Shown in pieces: positions 24,475 to 28,780 of a DNA stretch of 28,780 bases; the stretch's first letter is position 1, and every line of letters begins with the position of its first letter. The notes under the pieces were generated by a model. The model worked only from the letters and a program-made list of their open reading frames with translations. It had not been told where the DNA came from and did no database searches. The stretch covers positions 1-28,780 of the forward strand of contig JBOFGS010000001.1 of NCBI GenBank assembly GCA_051649245.1, read 5' to 3'. The translations under genes were made by a program, and so were the position numbers. The stretch comes from Brevinema_A sp051649245. GTDB lineage: Bacteria; Spirochaetota; Brevinematia; Brevinematales; Brevinemataceae.

Positions 24475-24547
24475 GGCGGGATAGCTCAGTCGGTAGAGCA
24501 GGAGAATCATAATCTCTTGGTCGGGGGTTCAAGTCCCTCTCCCGTCA
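24475..24547 (+). tRNA. tRNA-Met elongator (CAT)
   Basis: Acceptor GGCGGGA/TCCCGTC (one G-T pair), D stem GCTC/GAGC, anticodon stem GGAGA/TCTCT, loop ATCATAA with anticodon CAT, T stem GGGGG/CCCTC, discriminator A. The acceptor resembles elongator tRNA-Met. tRNA-Ile(CAT), modified to lysidine, is the alternative. CCA is not encoded. Confidence 0.88.
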
Positions 24548-24577
24548 TTTTTTTTGGAATCAGTGTATTCAATACAT

Positions 24578-24652
24578 GGAGGTGTAACTCAGTTTGGTTA
24601 GAGTATCGGCCTGTCACGCCGAAAGCCGCGGGTTCAAGTCCCGTCTCCTCCG
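24578..24652 (+). tRNA. tRNA-Asp (GTC)
   Basis: Anticodon stem TCGGC/GCCGA, loop CTGTCAC with anticodon GTC, T stem GCGGG/CCCGT, acceptor GGAGGTG/CTCCTCC with one T6-T67 mismatch, discriminator G. CCA is not encoded. Last of the cluster, 24 bases before a terminator. Confidence 0.92.
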
Positions 24653-24676
24653 ATGCCACAAGTTAGGCAAGTTACA

Positions 24677-24712
24677 AAAACCATCACTTAATTGTGATGG
24701 TTTTCTTTTTTT
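24677..24712 (+). terminator. Terminator of tRNA cluster
   Basis: An 11-bp perfect stem (AAAACCATCAC / GTGATGGTTTT) with 6-base loop is followed by CTTTTTTT. Confidence 0.93.
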
Positions 24713-24912
24713 GTGGTATACACAAGCAGATATGAGACCATATCATCGACGTCTACACACTTATTTTATACTTCCAGCATATGTATCGTCACAGTTTATT
24801 TTTAGACATTTTCTTAGCATCTCATTCTAAAAAAATATTACCACAACAGTAGATCGTTCTGAGAGTAGAATTTTGACAGTATCCACCTCTTTTTTATTTT
24901 AATGTTTCTATA
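24713..24912. other. Non-coding or decayed spacer
   Basis: I see no intact gene or RNA. On the minus strand short frames are broken every 10-20 codons. This fits decayed sequence continuous with the pseudogenes that follow. Confidence 0.5.
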
Positions 24913-25345
24913 CTATTTATTCATAAACTTTTTTGGTTGTTTCCAATCACTAACCTTGCACTTTCTTAATTTATATACTGTCCACTCTGGTAGTTGCTCT
25001 CCCTTTAGTATCTTCAACTGAATATCCATACTCAAAAACCTCATTGCTAATATATCACTTATCTCGTCACTTTTATAAACTTCCTCAATAAAGGAACTTA
25101 GATTGTTTCTTAATAATGTTCTAAGAAATCTTTGTTGTTCTTTAATATTATTTATCAGCATTTCTCATATAAGATTTTAACAATATCCTCTTGCTTAATA
25201 ATTTTCTTTGTTCTTATATTGTCATTTTACCCTCAAGCCCTTTCTTCAAAATATTCTTTATATTTTTACTTCTTTTTGGTCTACCTTTAGAATTGCCTAC
25301 AATACCTTTTTGAAACTGAGAGCTTTTTGTAGCATGACCAGTTTC
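24913..25345 (-). pseudogene. Frameshifted DUF5681 gene
   Basis: Reading the minus strand from about 25345, one frame gives KSSQFQKGIVGNSKGRPKRSK, matching the DUF5681 signature (FxKGxSGNPKGRPKGSK). After KGLEGKMTI a stop intervenes. A second frame continues with KIIKQEDIVKILYEK, and a third with LINNIKEQQRFLRTLL to the stop at 24913. Joined, they form one protein of about 140 residues. The last 82 codons look like a small open frame, but are only the C-terminal fragment. DUF5681 proteins are typically encoded near phage or mobile genes; some are considered small-terminase-like. It is disabled by at least two shifts and a stop. Confidence 0.75.
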
Positions 25346-25534
25346 GGATCGGATAAAGCATAGGATTGATAAAACCAAATACTTGACATACTTCTAGCAA
25401 TTTCTTTAACCTGTTTCGGAGTATGCATCTTTGCATTATATTTGATTATCAATCTTCATATGTCTTATTTTCTTCCCTCTCCCATTCTATAAATGACTTA
25501 TTTAACAAATAGTAAAAAATTTACTATAAAAAGC
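25346..25534. other. Decayed spacer upstream of the DUF5681 remnant
   Basis: A short protein-like frame on the minus strand (ATG at 25426-25428, 43 codons, VKEIARSMSSIWFYQ inside) overlaps the DUF5681 remnant and has no ribosome site; it is probably another gene fragment. Otherwise nothing is recognisable. Confidence 0.45.
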
Positions 25535-25563
25535 TTGACAAGTATACCTTTTTAATTTATAAT
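25535..25563 (+). promoter_or_regulatory. Consensus promoter without a following gene
   Basis: TTGACA (25535-25540) and TATAAT (25558-25563) are perfect boxes 17 bases apart. The preceding TATAAAAAGCTTGA equals that at the tRNA promoter at 24300. No protein gene follows. Confidence 0.8.
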
Positions 25564-25569
25564 ATGTTT

Positions 25570-25675
25570 ATACTATTATGATTCTTATTATTAAATAATG
25601 GCGATATTAAAAGAACCACTGATTACATCGTACAATCTATAAAATAGCAATCCTAACTGGATTGTTTTTCTTTTT
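25570..25675 (+). ncRNA. Candidate small RNA of about 105 nt
   Basis: The interval lies between a perfect sigma-70 promoter and a hairpin terminator (CAATCC-TAACT-GGATTG, 25648-25664, then TTTTTCTTTTT). It contains only a 14-codon frame (MAILKEPLITSYNL, from 25599) without a ribosome site. It does not match tRNA, SRP RNA, 6S, RNase P or tmRNA features that I know. The intact promoter and terminator inside a decayed region suggest that this unit is under selection. A remnant leader of a lost gene is the alternative. Confidence 0.5.
25647..25675 (+). terminator. Terminator of candidate small RNA
   Basis: A 6-bp stem CAATCC/GGATTG with a 5-base loop, extendable by a G-T pair, is followed by ten T interrupted by one C. 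Confidence 0.75.
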
Positions 25676-25695
25676 AAATTATTTTATATAATAAC

Positions 25696-25740
25696 ATAAC
25701 AAAAAACAGACACTGAGTTAAGGTGTCTGTTTTTTGTTAT
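25696..25740. terminator. Perfect 18-bp inverted repeat, bidirectional terminator
   Basis: Arms 25696-25713 and 25723-25740 are perfect complements (core CAGACAC/GTGTCTG) with a 9-base loop. A- and T-tracts lie on both sides, so it can terminate both strands. It lies between the candidate small RNA (plus) and the decayed lipoprotein gene (minus). Confidence 0.85.
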
Positions 25741-25816
25741 TATTTTTAATACTTCCTTTTCAAAGAAATAAGTGTATCTCGCATAGCTTCATATATTCGC
25801 ATATAATATAATAATT

Positions 25817-26161
25817 CTACTCCCATTTAGCAATATAGGGATTAATACTTCTATATTGTTTCATAGGTATTATTATCTTTCTCAGCTATCCTCTAAGATC
25901 ATCATGGGAATGACCGTCTGTAGGTTCAAACCAGAACATGTTTCGTCCCAAAACCTTTTGTTTCACTTCATGAGATTCTTCTAGTATTCTTCTTATTGCT
26001 CTAAAATCATGGTGATAAATAGATTTTTCCGTTTATCTTTTACAGAATCACAGGAAAATTGGTAATGAACTCCATTCCAAAGTACCACCTTCCAGTTCTT
26101 CTTTTACTGTACCACATGCTGTTATTAATAATAACAAACTTAATATTTTATACTTTATCAC
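25817..26161 (-). pseudogene. Broken small lipoprotein gene
   Basis: A GTG start at 26161 overlaps the stop of the upstream gene (GTGA). It encodes a lipoprotein signal, KYKILSLLLLITACG, with a clear lipobox Cys, then EELEGGTLEW. The frame then shifts to NGVHYQFSCDSVKD, and again to HHDFRAIRRILEESHE ... GRNMFWFEPTDGHSHDDL, where a TAG interrupts before the end IAKWE at 25817. Joined, it would be about 115 residues. Family unknown. It appears to have been in an operon with the lipoprotein upstream. Confidence 0.65.
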
Positions 26162-26704
26162 TTTACTCGCTGATATATTGCGTATGATCCTTCGCCTCTT
26201 ACAGCTAACTTAGGATCAGGATTGCTCCATTCAAAATCAGGTGGTAAAAGAGACTTATCATATCCTCTTATATATACTTTTATCTTATCCTCATTTATCT
26301 TCTCTATCTCTGGATACCATAATAAAGGTATTTTATCAGTGAAGTTATTTGCTTGAGCTAAAAGTATATGTGTTCCTATACTCCAGTAATTTTCTATTAT
26401 TGTATAAGATGACTCAATGATAATTTCAGGATATTGTTTAGATCTGATTATAACAATCCATTTACCTTTAGTATTATTAAAACTCAAATCAATGTATGGA
26501 CCTTAAAAAAACATCAGACCAATAAACATCTCCAGTCTGTATCCATTTACCTTCTATCCAGTTTTCTGTAGTATTTTTAGTCATATAAAATTGAGATTCA
26601 TAAATCTTATGAACATCTTTAGGTGTATTATATGATGGTAATGTATCAGATGTCTGACATCCCGCTAACATAAATAATATAACACTTAATATTATTGATT
26701 TCAT
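26158..26704 (-). pseudogene. Lipoprotein gene split by a frameshift
   Basis: Two frames abut. The first (26489-26704) encodes a lipoprotein signal with lipobox MLAGC and ends YWSDVFLR. The second (26158-26487) continues LSFNNTKGKWIVIIR to VRGEGSYAIYQRVK. The junction holds a run of seven T (TTTTTTTAAGG on the minus strand), a likely slippage site. Restored, it would be about 180 residues, exported and lipidated. AGGAG-type spacing precedes the start, 2 bases after the upstream gene. Unknown function. A sequencing error at the T-run is the main alternative. Confidence 0.65.
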
Positions 26705-26706
26705 TC

Positions 26707-27684
26707 CTATACTCCTATATATTCTAATAAATTAATATTGTATTTATCGTTAAATTCTTTTCTTCTGTTATTTATATTAATAAAATTCTGTATATTCTGT
26801 TCTTCTTTAGTCGGATTCTCTATCACATTTGAGATGATATTTGTCGTTTTGCTTTTATCCTCATTATCGGTAATATTCGTAATTTCTTCGTATAAGATAC
26901 TCTTGTCCTTATATAGGGAGTTTTCCTGAATATAATAAATATACATCATCAATATAAGTATTGACAATATCCACCAAATCATCTTTGGACAAAGTACTGT
27001 AATTTTGATTGTTACCACTATTATCAAATTCATAGATTTTATTTTGATCCAACCATATATTAACGGAAATCTATTCTTTGCTATAAGGTTTTAACTTATT
27101 AGGAATATAGGAATAAATGCCAATTGATGATTTTCAGGATCAGGTGGTACAAGTTTAATGACAAATTCATACATATCGGCAAAAACATTCCATTGATGAT
27201 CCAATAAATATCTCTCAACGCTTTCTTTAAGATAGTATTAGCAGATTCTGTTTTCATATTTAAATATGATATTTTGATTGATTTAAAAAACTTTGAGTTT
27301 GTGTTGTATTAAATAATTCAATGATAGATTGTTTTGATTTGGAGATTAATTTGGCGAACAATTCCAATTGATATAGTCTCTTTTTATGACCGTAATATGT
27401 TCACGTAATTTAGAAGTTTCTTTTAATATCGCTCCGTCATATACCAATTCTTTTTCGCTTTGAGACAACGAACGTTTCGTTCCGTCAAATACTGAATCGT
27501 ATTTTGAAAATTCATTAAAAAGCAGATCATAAGCTTATTTAGGCATTGTTTCTTTGAAGTGTTTTTCTGTTTCTGAAGATTTTTCTGCTAAGGTATAACT
27601 TCCTAGCATAAATATTGTTAACATAGTAAGTGTGAGTCTTATTATTTTGCTCTTTAATAAATAAAATTTTCTCAATTCCATCAT
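26707..27684 (-). pseudogene. Decayed gene for an exported protein
   Basis: From the ATG at 27684 the frame gives a signal peptide (KIIRLTLTMLTIFMLGSYTLAE), a stop at 27535-27537, then AYDLLFNEFSKYDSVFDG and on to KRDYI. Shifts lead to LELFAKLISKSKQSII, then ESVERYLLDHQWNVF, then NIWLDQNKIYEFDNSG, and finally a frame ending INLLEYIGV at 26707. Joined, about 320 residues. A 108-codon frame starting at 27033 looks like a small membrane protein, but its apparent hydrophobic N-terminus is an out-of-frame reading. A promoter is retained upstream. First gene of a decayed lipoprotein operon; family unknown. Confidence 0.7.
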
Positions 27685-27700
27685 TAAGTTAAAGTGAATT

Positions 27701-27720
27701 ATACTATATTATACTATATT
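27701..27720. repeat. Tandem 10-bp repeat in promoter
   Basis: ATACTATATT is repeated exactly twice and lies inside the -10 region of the promoter below. Confidence 0.8.
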
Positions 27721-27730
27721 ATATTGTCAA
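27703..27730 (-). promoter_or_regulatory. Promoter of the decayed exported-protein gene
   Basis: On the minus strand TTGACA (27730-27725) and TATAGT (27708-27703) are 16 bases apart. The tandem repeat creates further TATAAT sequences at poor spacing, so copy-number change of the 10-bp unit could alter expression. Confidence 0.6.
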
Positions 27731-27760
27731 TATTTTTCATACAAAATAGTAATAAAATTT

Positions 27761-27883
27761 TTAATATGGACTTACCAAAAGATCATTTAGATATTTTTGT
27801 ATTTTAGGATTATAGTCGCCAAATAGGATCAATTTTCTACCGATATTAACTATTCCATTTTTACTCAAAACTACATAAATCAT
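27761..27883 (-). CDS. Short ORF, possible gene fragment
   Basis: A 40-codon frame starts MIYVVLSKNGIVNI and ends YLNDLLVSPY. The composition looks protein-like, with a helical end, but no ribosome site precedes the ATG. The downstream neighbour is decayed, so a remnant of a larger gene is as likely as a small gene. Confidence 0.35.
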   Translation of the reverse strand: MIYVVLSKNGIVNIGRKLILFGDYNPKIQKYLNDLLVSPY

Positions 27884-27961
27884 CAACAAACATTTGTCTG
27901 ATTATGAAATAACGACTATGATGCTGTTTGTATAGATATATACGTTTTTATTTATAATCTT

Positions 27962-27992
27962 AAGATATCCCGATAATTAGTCGGGATATCTT
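27962..27992. terminator. Hairpin downstream of the lipoprotein gene
   Basis: AAGATATCCCGA/TCGGGATATCTT is a perfect 12-bp stem with a 7-base loop, just past the stop of the gene at 27997. The T-tract is weak, so termination may be partial. Confidence 0.65.
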
Positions 27993-27996
27993 GATA

Positions 27997-28404
27997 TTAA
28001 ATCTTATTAAATTTATTTCCATCTTTCGCCAATTCAAATGCTACTTTTATATTAAGAGCTTGTTCAGAGAGCCCTCCGAGAGGAACAGGGATTGAAAATC
28101 CATAATATTGATTTTGTTTTTTTGAATAGATCAAGTAAAAATAAAAAGAATCATATTCCGGATCGTTCTTAAAAGCCTTAGTCATCAAAATACCTGAAAC
28201 ATTCTCATCATCAAAGTATTCAACAGTATCCATCGTTGCAACAATAGGTTCCTTATCATAAATAGATTGAGTACTAAGCGTTTTTTTAGATGTGTTGACA
28301 ATATATTGCCCACCTAGATTGGCATATTTACCACTAAAACTATTTATTTTACTACAAGATAAGATAAAGACCAAACATAAATTAAGTAACAATGTTTTTT
28401 TCAT
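27997..28404 (-). CDS. Small lipoprotein of unknown function
   Basis: The 135-residue product has a clear lipoprotein signal: MKKTLLLNLCLVFILSC with Cys17 lipidated. The mature part is beta-rich (SFYFYLIYSKKQNQYYGF) with a Pro-Gly turn segment (VPLGGLSEQ). AGGAAAA precedes the ATG. The frame is intact, unlike the lipoprotein genes to its left. A zinc-ribbon-like gene lies 24 bases upstream on the same strand. The family is not recognised. Confidence 0.78.
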   Translation of the reverse strand: MKKTLLLNLCLVFILSCSKINSFSGKYANLGGQYIVNTSKKTLSTQSIYDKEPIVATMDTVEYFDDENVSGILMTKAFKNDPEYDSFYFYLIYSKKQNQYYGFSIPVPLGGLSEQALNIKVAFELAKDGNKFNKI

Positions 28405-28428
28405 TGTGTTTTCCTATTATTTTTATTC

Positions 28429-28680
28429 TTATAAAGCTGGGGAATGTTTTCCTTTCCCATTTCCATTTGGGTGTCTAGAACAAGAGTTTCCTGTTAGAGT
28501 ACTTATACTATTGGAACTTTGTCCACAGTATTTACAAGTATACTTTGATTTTTCAGATCCCTCGTAGAGAGAATGTTTTCCCTTCCCACTTCCAAGAGGA
28601 TGTCTAGGACAAGAATTTCCTGTCAAAGTACTTACGCTAGTAGATTTATGCCCACAATAAGCACAATAATAATTAGCCAT
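28429..28680 (-). CDS. Tandem zinc-ribbon-like small protein
   Basis: I chose the ATG at 28678-28680, with AAGGAGG just upstream; an earlier in-frame start lacks one. The 83-residue product is two copies of a unit of about 35 residues: CAYCGHKSTSVSTLTGNSC and CKYCGQSSNSISTLTGNSC, each followed by a RHPxGxGKGKHS tail. Four Cys/His positions per unit (CxxC, C, H) suit zinc binding. Proteins with this YCxYCGxxSxSIxxLT..C.RHP pattern occur in several bacteria without assigned function. It is likely cytoplasmic. The gene ends 24 bases before the lipoprotein gene. Confidence 0.85.
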   Translation of the reverse strand: MANYYCAYCGHKSTSVSTLTGNSCPRHPLGSGKGKHSLYEGSEKSKYTCKYCGQSSNSISTLTGNSCSRHPNGNGKGKHSPAL

Positions 28681-28743
28681 GTTGGCCTCCTTTTTTAATA
28701 TCTTTATTATAAAAGGAGAGCACGACAAATATGGGTATATTAA

Positions 28744-28770
28744 AAAAATAAATCCCCCTAAAATAGGGGG
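28744..28770 (-). terminator. Terminator of a gene beyond the right edge
   Basis: CCCCCTA-AAA-TAGGGGG forms a hairpin that, read on the minus strand, is followed by ATTTATTTTTTT. It probably ends a minus-strand gene beyond the window. Confidence 0.7.
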
Positions 28771-28780
28771 AGTGTTTCTA

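Noticed and set aside
24594..24830. Open frame running through tRNA-Asp
   Set aside because: It begins within the tRNA and crosses its terminator; not a plausible gene.
26707..27033. Apparent 108-residue membrane protein
   Set aside because: The hydrophobic N-terminus is an out-of-frame reading of a longer gene (IWLDQNKIYEFDNSG in another frame); treated as the end of a pseudogene.
28292..28567. Plus-strand open frame across two minus-strand genes
   Set aside because: Overlaps the lipoprotein and zinc-ribbon genes, which have signal peptide, motifs and ribosome sites.

Overview
The window is AT-rich chromosomal DNA from a diderm bacterium. Lnt, several lipoproteins with relaxed lipoboxes (GSC, LSC, AGC, TAC) and an outer-membrane barrel remnant fit an AT-rich spirochaete-like organism. 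That assignment is inference; no rRNA or marker protein settles it.

Layout. (1) 1-6360 is host DNA: a partial lipoprotein gene running off the left edge, ridA behind a promoter built on three copies of a 19-bp repeat, an AGCS sodium:amino-acid symporter with deoC, a tRNA-Arg with the uncommon anticodon GCG, a small exported protein and a YkvI-like membrane protein. (2) 6364-20973 is the centrepiece. A LexA/CI-like S24 repressor on the minus strand diverges from a consensus promoter that drives one long plus-strand operon of 20 genes. The operon encodes a small ORFan, a Mu Gam-like DNA-end protein, a contractile tail sheath and tube, a major capsid protein, Mu gp36/gp37-like connectors, an XhlA-like membrane protein, a large terminase, a DUF935 (Mu gp29-like) portal, a full baseplate (hub, spike, gp25/W, J, tail protein I), a tail fibre and a holin-like protein. 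I cannot find an integrase, transposase, replication gene, prohead protease, gp30-like minor head protein, tape-measure protein or endolysin. The genes present look intact and tightly packed. The best explanations are a domesticated phage particle resembling a gene transfer agent, or a streamlined Mu-related prophage. (3) 20981-24712: a broken outer-membrane barrel remnant, a 23-bp perfect inverted repeat, an operon of a YcxB-like protein, lnt and an unknown membrane protein, then tRNA-fMet, tRNA-Met and tRNA-Asp. (4) 24713-27760 is a graveyard: a frameshifted DUF5681 gene, two broken lipoprotein genes and a broken exported-protein gene, plus an apparently intact promoter-terminator unit that may be a small RNA. 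(5) 27761-28780 holds a short ORF, an intact lipoprotein gene and a duplicated zinc-ribbon-like protein gene.

In the particle operon the repressor probably keeps the single promoter silent until damage triggers self-cleavage. Sheath, tube, capsid, terminase, portal and baseplate would then be made together from overlapping or closely spaced genes, with a hairpin after the capsid gene probably adjusting downstream levels.
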